Source of the DNA: Oscillospiraceae bacterium | GTDB taxonomy: Bacteria > Bacillota > Clostridia > Oscillospirales > Ruminococcaceae | Assembly: GCA_022800935.1 (NCBI GenBank) | Contig: JAAWRH010000033.1 | Location: forward strand, 1 to 41,464 | Reading direction: 5' to 3' | DNA length: 41,464 nt | In this document: piece by piece, positions 1 through 7,813 of the stretch | Layout of the letters: every line of letters begins with the position of its first letter | Position numbering within the stretch: position 1 is the first letter of the stretch | Translations under genes and position numbers: made by a program | The notes under the pieces: generated by a model | The model's database searches: none | Told to the model about the DNA's origin: nothing | Seen by the model: the letters and a program-made list of their open reading frames with translations, nothing else

Positions 1-187
1 CTGAATGGTGTGTCCATACTTCATTCTACCAGAGAGCTGCAAACCTTGTCTTTTTTTGCGCAACTTATTGTACCTTATCTCAGGCAATCCGGGTTTCCCA
101 CTTTTCTTCTTGACTTTTATTAGCTGGACTGTCAAGCAAGGGAGATTTAATTCTTCCCGTTTCCTTTTCTGGTTTCAAATATAAGAA

Positions 188-219
188 AAGCAGGAAGTCC
201 ATTTTGGGATTTCCTGCTT
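188..219 (-). terminator. Intrinsic terminator after the HTH regulator gene
   Basis: Two 13-base arms (188-200 and 207-219) pair with a single G-T wobble around a 6-base loop. On the minus strand the hairpin lies about 50 bases past the stop of the regulator gene and is followed by a short T-rich run, which suits a rho-independent terminator. The remaining bases, 1-187, show no gene or repeat that I can support. Confidence 0.7.
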
Positions 220-270
220 GGTGGTGCAACTGTGAAAGTAGTAGTTATTTAGTTGTTGTTTTCTCACGAA

Positions 271-462
271 TTAAGACGGTATAAAAAGTTCATCAACAGT
301 AACACACAACTCTTTTGCAAGGCTAAACGCTAATGCTAATGTAGGGTCATACTTGTTGTTTTCGATTGCATTTACGGTCTGTCTGGAAACACCGCATTTT
401 CTCGCTAATTCCTCTTGGGATAGCCCTAACTCCTTTCGTCTGTTTCTGATGGTATTTTCCAT
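271..462 (-). CDS. Small XRE-type HTH transcriptional regulator
   Basis: A 63-residue protein that is almost entirely one Cro/C1-type helix-turn-helix; the motif SQEELARKCGVSRQTVNAIE holds the turn and recognition helix. Such short regulators (YozG-like) bind DNA as dimers and are commonly paired with a small membrane protein. I chose the ATG at 460-462 because GGTGG lies five bases upstream; an ATG at 474 is in frame but has a poor ribosome site and overlaps the upstream gene. The gene follows the membrane protein gene at once, so the two are probably cotranscribed. Paired palindromes at the operon promoter suggest autoregulation (inference). Confidence 0.85.
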   Translation of the reverse strand: MENTIRNRRKELGLSQEELARKCGVSRQTVNAIENNKYDPTLALAFSLAKELCVTVDELFIPS

Positions 463-463
463 A

Positions 464-754
464 TCAACCACCATGCCTTTTTTTATAAAACATAAGGGTT
501 ACAAAATAAACAATGGCGGCAACTTCCAGTTGAATAAAAGGGTTTTGTGACATGGGCTGTGCTCTTACAAAATTTTCAATAACGTCTAAAATGTTTGCGC
601 CCACCATTGCAAGCAAAGTAAAAGAACTTGATTTCCATACAATAACTTGATTGCGTTCATCGCCCGGTTTTAAGAGTGATACCAACATGAATATATCCAA
701 TGAGGTAAACACAAATAAAACAATTCCTAAAAAAATTCTTGCACCTACTGGCAT
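464..754 (-). CDS. Small membrane protein, partner of the HTH regulator
   Basis: A 96-residue protein with three hydrophobic stretches (about residues 6-27, 43-60 and 72-91) and a basic C-terminus (YKKRHGG), so probably a three-helix inner membrane protein. I recognise the arrangement, a small multi-spanning protein encoded with an XRE regulator, but not a defined function. The start is supported by AAAGGAGT about 8 bases upstream of the ATG. It is the first gene of a two-gene operon with its own sigma-A-like promoter at 816-844. It may sense or modulate the regulator, but nothing in the sequence proves that. Confidence 0.75.
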   Translation of the reverse strand: MPVGARIFLGIVLFVFTSLDIFMLVSLLKPGDERNQVIVWKSSSFTLLAMVGANILDVIENFVRAQPMSQNPFIQLEVAAIVYFVTLMFYKKRHGG

Positions 755-789
755 AATATCTTACTCCTTTCAATATTAAAGCGGATTTA

Positions 790-813
790 AAATGTCAAAT
801 ACTTTTTACATTT
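790..813. promoter_or_regulatory. Palindromic operator candidate, copy 2
   Basis: A 24-base imperfect palindrome with outer arms AAATGT and ACATTT, of the same length and layout as the copy at 836-859. It lies just downstream of the -10 box of the regulator operon. The centres of the two copies are 46 bases apart. This is the pattern expected of a repressor that blocks its own promoter. Confidence 0.6.
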
Positions 814-815
814 TT

Positions 816-844
816 ATAATATCAAGTCAAAGAAGAAATGTCAA
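816..844 (-). promoter_or_regulatory. Sigma-A promoter of the membrane protein/HTH operon
   Basis: On the minus strand a consensus TTGACA (839-844) is followed after 17 bases by TATTAT (816-821). The promoter overlaps the last codons of the serine recombinase gene, so the operon can be transcribed independently of it. Confidence 0.8.
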
Positions 845-2825
845 GAGTTTTTGACATTTTAACTTGATAAGAGTAGATGCAATGTCCGTTACCTTTATAA
901 ACTTCCCCTGTCCCCGTCCGCGCCGTTTCCACGCGCTGTATGGCGGTTTTGGCGGTGGGTGGCGTGTTACCACCCTGTGCCGCCGTTTCTGTGCCCTCTG
1001 TGGGGGCGTTCTGGGCGGTCAATTCATCCAGTATGCGGCGGCTGTGTTCAGTGGTGATGGTCTTCTCCAAAAAGGTCTTGAACTGTTCCTCCGTCAGCGG
1101 GATAGCGTCAGGTAGCAGCTTCATGCTTGGCTTTCTCGATTTCCTCCCCATCCGCTGGCACTCCTGCTCGCTGAGGGCTATCTCCTCGGTCAGCTCATTT
1201 TCAAACTTCCCGATGTAATTGAAATACACCTTGATGCGCTGGACGATGTATCTCGCCCTTTTCACATCGCGCTCCTGCATCTCAATTTTGCTGATAAACT
1301 CGTTGATGGCGGTGGGGGTGACTTCCTCAAAATTGCAGTAGCTTTCCACCAGCCGGATAAACTTCTTTGCCCGCTGGGTCTGGTTTTCCTGCTCGGACAG
1401 ACGCGCCGTGATTTCCTCCTGTTCCTTTTTCAGTTGGTAATATTCCTCCGAATACTTCTGCGATAACTGCTCGTATCTGTCCGGCTCGATGGCTCCCAGG
1501 GCGTTGTCCTCATACAGCTTGTTCAGCACCTGCTCAACCTGTTCCAGACGGCGGGTGATTTGGGGCAGACGCTTTTGCAGCTTCTTCATTTCGTCCGTCT
1601 GTCCTTTGGCAAGGCTGCTCTTTACCAACGCTTCAAACTCCGCTTTGTTGGAGAGGGAAAACTGTGCTATCTTCCGCAAAACCTCTGCGATATTCTCCAT
1701 GACAATATCCACATCAATGCGGTGGGGAGAGCGGCATTTGGGGTGCTTGGCCTTGCCCTTGGCGTACTCGCTGCAATAGGTCACATAGCGGTTGCCGCCG
1801 CTCCCCCGGATGGTGCGGATGTGCATTTTTGAACCGCAGTCTTTGCAGTACATCAAGCCCGACAGGGGGTGGACATATCCGTCACCGTTAGGCCGTCTGA
1901 CCGGAGCGTCCGCAAGGATGCGCTGGACATTCTCAAAGTCCTCGCGGCTGATGATCGGCTCATGGACATTCTCGGTGATGTGCCACTGGCTTTTGTCAAC
2001 ATAGTGGTTTCGCTTATCCCGGTAATGCTTGGCGGTCTTGAAATTGACAATATCGCCGCAATACTCCTGCCGTGTGAGGATGCGGGTCAGCGTGGCCTTG
2101 TTCCAGTTATAGCGGTTTTCCTCGTTCAGCGGCTTGTTCTGGGATGTTCCCCGCCCGCGCTCTTTCATGTAGAATGTGGGCGTTGGGATTTGCTCGTTTT
2201 TCAGATAAACGGCGATTTGGTTTCGGTTTTTCCCGTCCAGAAAAAGGCGGAAAATCAGGCGGACAACTTCGGCGGCTTCTTCGTCAATTATCCAAAAATC
2301 CTTGTTGCCGGGGTCTTTCATATAGCCGTAGGGGGCTTCGGTGGCGATGGGCTTTCCGCTTGTCCCCTTTGTGCGGATGCCTGTTTTCACTTTCTTGCTG
2401 ATGTCGCGGGCGTACCATTCCGACATGATGTTGATGAACGGCGCAAATTCCAGCGTTTCGGGCTTCTCGCTGTCGATACCGTTGTTGACGGCGATAAAGC
2501 GCACATTGTTCCGTCTGAATACCTCCATGGCGTTCCCCACCTGGAGATAATCGCGCCCCCAGCGGGTCATGTCTTTCATGATGCAGACGCCGATTTTGCC
2601 GCTCTCCACATCCTCCATCATCCGCACATAGGCGGAGCGGTCAAAGAACCTGCCGCTTTCGTCATCGTCGATGTAGTGCCGGATATTCGTCAGCTTCTGC
2701 TGCCGGGCATACCGTTCAAGGAATGCCTTTTGATTGACTATGCTGTTGCTCTCGCCGCCATCCCTGTCCTCGTCACCAACTGAAAGGCGGGAGTAAAGGG
2801 CTGTGATTTTCCCGTAATTATCCAT
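822..2825 (-). CDS. Large serine recombinase (TnpX/TndX-like integrase)
   Basis: A 667-residue site-specific recombinase of the large serine family. The order is: resolvase catalytic domain (about residues 6-155) with the YSRLS motif carrying the nucleophilic serine; recombinase domain (about 165-300); zinc ribbon (YCKDCGSKM with a later CRSPH); long coiled-coil stretch (about 420-480); and a C-terminal DUF4368-like tail. Such enzymes excise and insert integrative elements at short core sites. I chose the ATG at 2825 because AGGAGG sits 8 bases before it; two upstream ATGs lie before or inside that ribosome site. The gene starts 55 bases from the broken end of virD4, the layout seen in Tn4451-type elements, where the recombinase gene is the first gene inside one end. 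Confidence 0.93.
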   Translation of the reverse strand: MDNYGKITALYSRLSVGDEDRDGGESNSIVNQKAFLERYARQQKLTNIRHYIDDDESGRFFDRSAYVRMMEDVESGKIGVCIMKDMTRWGRDYLQVGNAMEVFRRNNVRFIAVNNGIDSEKPETLEFAPFINIMSEWYARDISKKVKTGIRTKGTSGKPIATEAPYGYMKDPGNKDFWIIDEEAAEVVRLIFRLFLDGKNRNQIAVYLKNEQIPTPTFYMKERGRGTSQNKPLNEENRYNWNKATLTRILTRQEYCGDIVNFKTAKHYRDKRNHYVDKSQWHITENVHEPIISREDFENVQRILADAPVRRPNGDGYVHPLSGLMYCKDCGSKMHIRTIRGSGGNRYVTYCSEYAKGKAKHPKCRSPHRIDVDIVMENIAEVLRKIAQFSLSNKAEFEALVKSSLAKGQTDEMKKLQKRLPQITRRLEQVEQVLNKLYEDNALGAIEPDRYEQLSQKYSEEYYQLKKEQEEITARLSEQENQTQRAKKFIRLVESYCNFEEVTPTAINEFISKIEMQERDVKRARYIVQRIKVYFNYIGKFENELTEEIALSEQECQRMGRKSRKPSMKLLPDAIPLTEEQFKTFLEKTITTEHSRRILDELTAQNAPTEGTETAAQGGNTPPTAKTAIQRVETARTGTGEVYKGNGHCIYSYQVKMSKTLDISSLT
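836..859. promoter_or_regulatory. Palindromic operator candidate, copy 1
   Basis: A 24-base palindrome with perfect 9-base arms (AAATGTCAA and TTGACATTT) around a 6-base centre. It covers the -35 box of the regulator operon. A second copy of the same layout lies at 790-813. Binding by the HTH protein encoded at 271-462 is an inference. Confidence 0.65.
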
Positions 2826-2879
2826 GTGCATAACCTCCTGTGTCAATGTATGTATTGCTTACACTTGAAATTATGCACC

Positions 2880-3179
2880 TCAACGGGCAGAGCCGTATTC
2901 CACACCTTTGCGGTATTTCTTCGCATTCTTGCCTTTTACATAGACAATCAGCCGGATAAGCAGCGCGCCGAAAATCCCTATCAGTAAATCCATAGGGGCA
3001 AGGCTCGGAAGCGGATTTGCAAAAGCCATAGAAAAGCCCTCCCCAAGCGACAGCACCTTGCCGGACAGGTCTGCCCCCGGCGCAAGGCGTACCGCCTGCC
3101 CGACTTTATCAAAGAGATACACAAAGAGCAGATAGGGAATGTTGGGAAGTATCAGCTTTTTCCAGTTGATAGCGTTCAT
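2880..3179 (-). pseudogene. virD4: VirD4-like coupling protein, N-terminal fragment
   Basis: Ninety-nine residues match the start of the VirD4/TcpA-type coupling ATPase of Tn1549-like elements, which docks DNA-relaxase complexes on the conjugation channel. Two membrane segments (about residues 11-28 and 63-80) and the following KKYRKGVEYGSAR stretch are typical. The protein then stops where a family member of about 600 residues continues, so both Walker motifs are missing. The first codon overlaps the pcfB stop as ATGA, as in intact modules. The break coincides with the start of the serine recombinase segment, so I infer that this element inserted here. The remainder of virD4 is not in the window. 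Confidence 0.85.
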
Positions 3180-3658
3180 CTTGCAATCCCCCTGTCTTTG
3201 TTTTTGACTTTTTCCCGCTGTGCGTTCAAAGCCGCCGCCTTTTCTTTGAGGGAAACAATCAGCTTGCGGATAGAGGGCTTTTGTTCCTGCGTCAGCTTCT
3301 TTGCGGAAAACTCCTTGAAAGCTGCGGTCAGTGCGTCCGCGTCCCGTCCCTTGAAAAATACAAGATAGCGGGGCGGTGTTTCGGTGCTGTCTTTCTTTAG
3401 GGCAAAGTCAATTCCGTATTTCTTCGCCGTACTCTCAAAGGCTTTGATATTGTCCTTTGTGATTTCAATGTTGGAAACGCCCGCGTTCTGCTTCATAAGC
3501 TGTTTTAAGGTCTGCTTTCCATGCGGGATTTTCTGTTTGTCATGCTGCTTTTTCATCTGTGCAAGCAGGGCTTTCATAGCCTTTTGGAGCTGCTGCGCGG
3601 TCAGCTTCCCGGTCTTGATGTAGAGGGCTATGGTCTTTTCGTTGGTTTCCTCCTGCAA
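3176..3658 (-). CDS. pcfB: PcfB-like conjugation protein (DUF3801)
   Basis: A 160-residue soluble, highly charged protein of the PcfB/DUF3801 family. In conjugative plasmids such as pCF10 and in Tn1549-like elements, PcfB works with the coupling protein and relaxase at the relaxosome. The N-terminal helices (LTAQQLQKAMKALLAQMKK) and the central region ending in PRYLVFFKGRDADALTAAF are characteristic. It sits directly before virD4 with a 4-base overlap, the conserved order. With virD4 cut, this module is unlikely to transfer DNA on its own. Confidence 0.88.
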   Translation of the reverse strand: MQEETNEKTIALYIKTGKLTAQQLQKAMKALLAQMKKQHDKQKIPHGKQTLKQLMKQNAGVSNIEITKDNIKAFESTAKKYGIDFALKKDSTETPPRYLVFFKGRDADALTAAFKEFSAKKLTQEQKPSIRKLIVSLKEKAAALNAQREKVKNKDRGIAR

Positions 3659-3751
3659 TGGGGTTCCTCCTTTCGTGTTCTATGGTGGTATGCCCGCCGC
3701 CGGGAAGCGGGGCGGGCATGAAAAAAGAGCGTCCGTTTTCACGCCGCCCTA

Positions 3752-3973
3752 TTAAATCCGCACCCGCAGCCCGGAAAGGTCTGCCGCCCGAATACCCACA
3801 AGATACCAGTTGTCCCCGTACTCCATGCGGGTCGGCTTCCATTTGCCCCGCACAAAAACCTCCATGCAGTCGCCGCAATGTAAGCCCCCGTAATAGTCGT
3901 TAAGGTCAAAGCGAATGTCGTAGCGGTCAGCGGTTTCATCAAAAATCAAAGCTCCTGTTTTCTGTGTCATCAT
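3752..3973 (-). CDS. DUF5348 family protein
   Basis: A 73-residue protein resembling the DUF5348 proteins that accompany conjugation modules of Clostridia. Visible features are an acidic N-terminal half, the LHCGDCMEVFV segment with two cysteines, and WYLVGI near the end, which suggests a small beta-rich domain. Its function is unknown. AAAGGAGG lies about 8 bases upstream of the paired ATG codons at the start. The gene lies between the replication-initiator-like gene and pcfB, all in one direction. Confidence 0.75.
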   Translation of the reverse strand: MMTQKTGALIFDETADRYDIRFDLNDYYGGLHCGDCMEVFVRGKWKPTRMEYGDNWYLVGIRAADLSGLRVRI

Positions 3974-3994
3974 AAAATCCTCCTTTGGGTTGGT

Positions 3995-4969
3995 TTATAG
4001 ACTTTCGTCCTCGTTGCAGGTGTAGTCGGGTATGCCCTTGCTTCTTGCCGACTGGATAGTGCGCCCGCCGTACATATCGTGGTTGACAAGGGCGGTGTAA
4101 TAGCTGTCAATGGTGTTTGGGGCGTTGAACAGCACCGCTTTCAGATATTGCTTGATGTTGCGGATTTTGGTGGTGTTCTCACTCATACAAGCAAAGACAA
4201 ACTCAATATGACTGCTGTTGAGTTTCATAAACTTTTCTTTCACAAGCTCTGCCGGGTAATCGTCCCCGGCGATACGGATAGTCTTTCGGCTGGTGCAGAC
4301 CGTTTCAAGGATAAGGGACACAATCTCGTCCAAGCGTTCTTTTTCAAAGTCAGTGTGCTTGATGAAATGCTCATACTCGATATTGTCCTTGATAATTTCC
4401 TCATATACTCGGTATGCGTCTGTCGCTTCCTTTCGCTTCCGTTCCGGCGGCTGTGCCGCGTCCTCTAAGGGAGAGGGATTTAGGGAATGGAAAGGAATGG
4501 AATGGGTACTTGATATATCTGTATTTAATTTTTCTTTTTTTGGTAAGTTAGTCTTTTGTATCTCTTTATTTAATTGCGTTGGATTTTCCGACGTCGGGTT
4601 ATCCGGTGTCGGATTTTCCAATATCGGCTTATCCGCTGTTGGATTTTCCAATACCGGACAATCCAATGCCGGGGGCTGTGGCTGTTCGTAAATGGTGTAC
4701 TCGATAGCGGTCATTTTGCCTTTCTCGTCGCGTCCCTGCCGCCTTGTGATATATCCGGCTTTTTCAAGCTCCCATACAGCGGTGCGGATAGCGTCGATAC
4801 TTTCCCGGTTGATAAGGGACAGCCCTGCAAGGGTGTAGTCCCAATCTTCGGGAAGTGAGAGCATTTGCGACAACAAGCCCTTTGCCTTTAGGGAAAGTTC
4901 CTTGTTGCGTAAATGGTGGTTGCTCATAACCGTATAACCTTTGTTCTTTTCCACGCGGAAAACTGCCAT
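3995..4969 (-). CDS. Replication-initiator-like HTH protein (DUF6017 type) of the ICE
   Basis: A 324-residue protein whose N-terminal 90 residues form a winged-helix domain like that of RepA/phage replisome organizers (GYTVMSNHHLRNKELSLKAK). A low-complexity linker follows, with repeated ENPT and DNPT units encoded by near-repeats around 4580-4665. The C-terminal half resembles DUF6017 and ends in a conserved helical block. Such proteins open Tn1549-like transfer modules and may start replication of the excised circle (family knowledge). The start at 4969 is fixed by AAAGGAGTG upstream; 28 further codons are open but have no ribosome site. Confidence 0.82.
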   Translation of the reverse strand: MAVFRVEKNKGYTVMSNHHLRNKELSLKAKGLLSQMLSLPEDWDYTLAGLSLINRESIDAIRTAVWELEKAGYITRRQGRDEKGKMTAIEYTIYEQPQPPALDCPVLENPTADKPILENPTPDNPTSENPTQLNKEIQKTNLPKKEKLNTDISSTHSIPFHSLNPSPLEDAAQPPERKRKEATDAYRVYEEIIKDNIEYEHFIKHTDFEKERLDEIVSLILETVCTSRKTIRIAGDDYPAELVKEKFMKLNSSHIEFVFACMSENTTKIRNIKQYLKAVLFNAPNTIDSYYTALVNHDMYGGRTIQSARSKGIPDYTCNEDESL

Positions 4970-5361
4970 AGCTTCATCACTCCTTTGGTTGGATTTGTTA
5001 CGCAGTAGAAACGCGATTTTGAGGGAAAAGGTATCAACCCTTGCCTTTCTCATTTCCGCGCTCTAAGAGCCGCATAAATCAAGGCTTTATTTGCCCTTAC
5101 TGCGTAACATGAGGGCATAAAAAAAGCAGCGTTCCTGTTCTCCTGTGTGGGAGTGAGAAACGCCGCCTTATAGGTGGTGCTTATTTTATTTTTCTTTTCG
5201 ACGTGCCGCGTAAAGCGGTTTATCCGGCAGCTTCGCAGGTGCTTTTGCATATCAAGGCTCAATTCGTTAAAAGTAGTAAATGAGTAGTAAAATCAATCTG
5301 CAAACCTGCGAATATGCCCGTAAATCAAGCATTTTTCAAGACAATCAACTAATTTATTATA
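4970..5361. other. Non-coding leader and probable end region of the conjugative element
   Basis: No convincing gene lies here. A minus-strand open frame at 5050-5262 is basic and low in complexity and runs through a terminator hairpin (5118-5166), so it could at most be a leader peptide. The AT-rich stretch at about 5260-5360 separates the element from the two-component genes. The element boundary, and possibly an attachment site or origin of transfer, should lie here, but I could not identify a repeat that proves it. Confidence 0.4.
5118..5166 (-). terminator. Terminator or attenuator hairpin in the leader of the initiator gene
   Basis: On the minus strand an 11-bp stem (arms 5156-5166 and 5126-5136, with G-T pairs) is followed by a run of seven T. 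It stands about 150 bases upstream of the start of the initiator-like gene and in the same direction. It therefore either ends an upstream transcript or acts as an attenuator controlling the transfer module. Confidence 0.6.
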
Positions 5362-5404
5362 AAATCAGGCTGGAAAACTGCCTCTGCACTTTCCAGCCTG
5401 ATTT
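5362..5404 (-). terminator. Terminator after the histidine kinase gene
   Basis: Perfect 15-base arms (5362-5376 and 5390-5404) flank a 13-base loop. On the minus strand they stand 21 bases after the kinase stop and are followed by TTATAATAAAT. This is a strong intrinsic terminator and marks the left limit of the chromosomal genes. Confidence 0.8.
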
Positions 5405-5425
5405 ATTTGCGTAAACATAAAAATA

Positions 5426-7243
5426 TCATGTATCATCCCTGCGGAAATCCAAGGGAATTTGGATGATGGCATCCATGCCTCCCTTTTCATCCTGTTCATA
5501 GTGCAGGCCGCTGTCACCGCCGATGAGCAGACGTATCCGGTTGTTGACATTGCGGATGCCAATTTCCCGACCGTCTTTTGCCTTCTCCGATTCCGTGGAA
5601 AGGAGCATATTGTTGAGCCGCTTCGCATCCCCCTCCACGCCGTTGTCCTTCACGTGGATGCGCAGCACCTCATGGGTCTCCTCACAGAACAGGCGTATCT
5701 CCAGCATCTCCTCATAGCTCTGGGCATGGAAAAGGGCGTTCTCCACCAGAGGCTGGAGGATGATGGGGGCAATCCTGATCAAACCGTATTTCTCCGGCAC
5801 ATCACAGATAAAGCGGAAGCCATTTTTATATCGAAGCTTCTGTATCTGGATATAGTGGCGTAGGTAGTCGATCTCCTCCCGCAGCGGTACCATGGTCCGG
5901 GAAAAGTTGATGCTGTACTTCAGAATGCTTATCAGGGAGGCCACCATGGTGACGATATCGTCGTTCCCTTCCATTAATGCGCAGCAGCTGATAGAATCCA
6001 GAGTATTGTAGACGAAATGGGGATTGATCTGGGCCTGCATAAACTGAATCTGGGCCTGGCGGAGCTTTTCGGCCTCGTCCACCGCCTCCTCCATCAGCCG
6101 CTGAATCCACTCCAGCATCCGGTTATAGCTGCGGTACAGCACCTCGATTTCGTCGTTGGAGGAGGGCACCGGGATGGGCAGGGGCAGGTTCCGCTCGTCC
6201 CGCACCGTCACCATAGCGGCGGAAAGGCGGATGATCGGCTGCACCAGCTGCCTGGAAAGTAGAAAAGAAATCAGAGAAGAGGCCGCCAGCAATAGGATCA
6301 ACACAGCGATCATCATGGGCAGAGAGTTCCAAACATATTTCCAAATATCCGAAGAGGGCATCAGAATTACCGCCTTCCAGTCTCCCTGGAAGGACTCGGC
6401 ACTCACCACATACTTCTTCCCAAACACAGACAGGGAAACCGTTTCCCCGTTGCTGGGTAGGGCAGAAAGAAACTCAGCCATCTCCCCGGACTTCTCTGCA
6501 CCCCCCCCGGTTGGAAATAGTTCAGGAGTGTTGCTGAGGAATATGGAGCCCTCAAATAGCAGGAGAGTAGTGGTTCCCTCTGTAATTCGGGCGTTGTCCA
6601 GAATTTTTTCCAGCACATTTTTGGGGACAGCGTATAATACCACACCAATTTTATCGTTATATTTGGGATCAGCAATATGTATACTACGGAGAAACTGGGA
6701 GAAAAAAACGTTCTGAGGACTCTGCTCATCCCAAAAGGCGTATACCTGGTTTATCCGATTAATGGTTTCTTGATACCAGTCTGTATCTTGGACATCAAAA
6801 GAACTGTAAAGCCTTTGGGTCATAAGCCTTTTCATAGAAAAGTTTCCTTGGATGCTGTTGGAAATTGGAAACTGCTGATCCAGAAATAGCACTGCATAGG
6901 AGTTGTGCATCAGCGAGGAGGACAGGTTCCCAATGCTGGCATTAAAGGCGGACTTTATCTTATCTCTCTGTACCAGAGAATTGTATCCGTCCCGGTTGAC
7001 TACCATTTGGGCGACTTTCTCATTGCTGCACAGAAAATAGGCGTTCTGTTTGATGTTCATTAGCATATTGTCAACACTCTGTGCCAGACTAACAGTAGTA
7101 CGAAACTGGTCATTTTTAAGGCGTATCTCCATACTTCTCCAGAAATACTGGAAGAAAAGGATGGAAAAAACAAGTATGATCAGGACCATACTTACCGAAA
7201 AGAACAAGAAGGTGCGCTTTTGGATACTGCGTTTCAAAATCAT
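5426..7243 (-). CDS. YesM-type membrane sensor histidine kinase
   Basis: A protein of about 605 residues with two membrane helices (about 13-34 and 305-327) enclosing an extracellular sensor, then a HAMP segment and a His_kinase domain. INPHFVYNTLDS (about 405-416) carries the phosphorylated histidine and LQPLVENALFHA is the N box. The G1 box is DNGVEGD rather than the usual DNGPG form, and the last box is GIRNVNNRI. YesM/YesN pairs usually control sugar ABC transporters and glycan enzymes in Clostridia. The start is unclear: AAAGGA almost touches the ATG at 7243, so a TTG at 7237 may be used instead. Its response regulator partner upstream is broken. Confidence 0.9.
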   Translation of the reverse strand: MILKRSIQKRTFLFFSVSMVLIILVFSILFFQYFWRSMEIRLKNDQFRTTVSLAQSVDNMLMNIKQNAYFLCSNEKVAQMVVNRDGYNSLVQRDKIKSAFNASIGNLSSSLMHNSYAVLFLDQQFPISNSIQGNFSMKRLMTQRLYSSFDVQDTDWYQETINRINQVYAFWDEQSPQNVFFSQFLRSIHIADPKYNDKIGVVLYAVPKNVLEKILDNARITEGTTTLLLFEGSIFLSNTPELFPTGGGAEKSGEMAEFLSALPSNGETVSLSVFGKKYVVSAESFQGDWKAVILMPSSDIWKYVWNSLPMMIAVLILLLAASSLISFLLSRQLVQPIIRLSAAMVTVRDERNLPLPIPVPSSNDEIEVLYRSYNRMLEWIQRLMEEAVDEAEKLRQAQIQFMQAQINPHFVYNTLDSISCCALMEGNDDIVTMVASLISILKYSINFSRTMVPLREEIDYLRHYIQIQKLRYKNGFRFICDVPEKYGLIRIAPIILQPLVENALFHAQSYEEMLEIRLFCEETHEVLRIHVKDNGVEGDAKRLNNMLLSTESEKAKDGREIGIRNVNNRIRLLIGGDSGLHYEQDEKGGMDAIIQIPLDFRRDDT

Positions 7244-7354
7244 CAATCCTTTATCTATAAAAATAGAAGCCGGACCACAGAGGCCACAGCCGTTTATTGC
7301 TCGTTCCTAACTCATTCTCCTCCACGGTTTTGCTCTTCTCGCTCTGCTGTAGTA

Positions 7355-7743
7355 TCATATCTTTTGAAGCTCATCCATTGCTTGGCGTATCTTTTCGCAA
7401 CTCACGTTGAGCCGCTCCCGCGTAATAGGTTTAAGAATGTAGTCCCGGACCTCAGTTTCAGGATATTCTGCACAAATTCAAAATTACTGTACTCACTGAG
7501 TATGATGATACTGACATCCACCATGGAACTTATCATCTTCTCCACCAGATCTAAGCCATTCAGGACAGGCATCTTTACATCACTGGTGATCAGGTCTGGG
7601 GGTTTCCTTTAGTGTTATCTTTAGCGCGACAGCACCGTCTTCAGTTTCCAGCACCTGTGAAAAATCTAAAAATCCTGCCATGGCAGCATTTGAATAATAC
7701 ATTTCCAAATAAAAACATCATCATCTGCGATCAGCACTTTTAT
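7355..7743 (-). pseudogene. YesN-type response regulator, frameshifted receiver domain
   Basis: Three reading frames together spell a receiver domain: IKVLIADDDVFIW, then SDVKMPVLNGLDLVE with the phospho-acceptor aspartate, then ILSEYSNFEFV, and YILKPITRERLN with the conserved lysine. At least three frameshifts separate these pieces. The usual ATG reads ATA, and the frame stops right after the receiver, so the AraC-type output domain of YesN proteins is missing. It lies directly upstream of the intact kinase gene on the same strand, the normal place for the partner. Confidence 0.8.
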
Positions 7744-7813
7744 ACCTGTCCAACCTCCCCTTAAATTAAAATTCCTCTATTAATATTATAAACCTTGATG
7801 CCAAATTGTCTAG

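Noticed and set aside
1869..2783. 304-codon open frame on the plus strand
   Set aside because: It is an antisense shadow of the serine recombinase gene; no ribosome site and no recognisable domain.
4583..4665. Short repeats resembling a CRISPR or satellite array
   Set aside because: They are codon-level repeats of the ENPT/DNPT linker in the initiator-like protein, in phase and without spacers.
5050..5262. 70-codon minus-strand gene
   Set aside because: The frame contains a terminator hairpin and has odd composition; kept only as a possible leader peptide.
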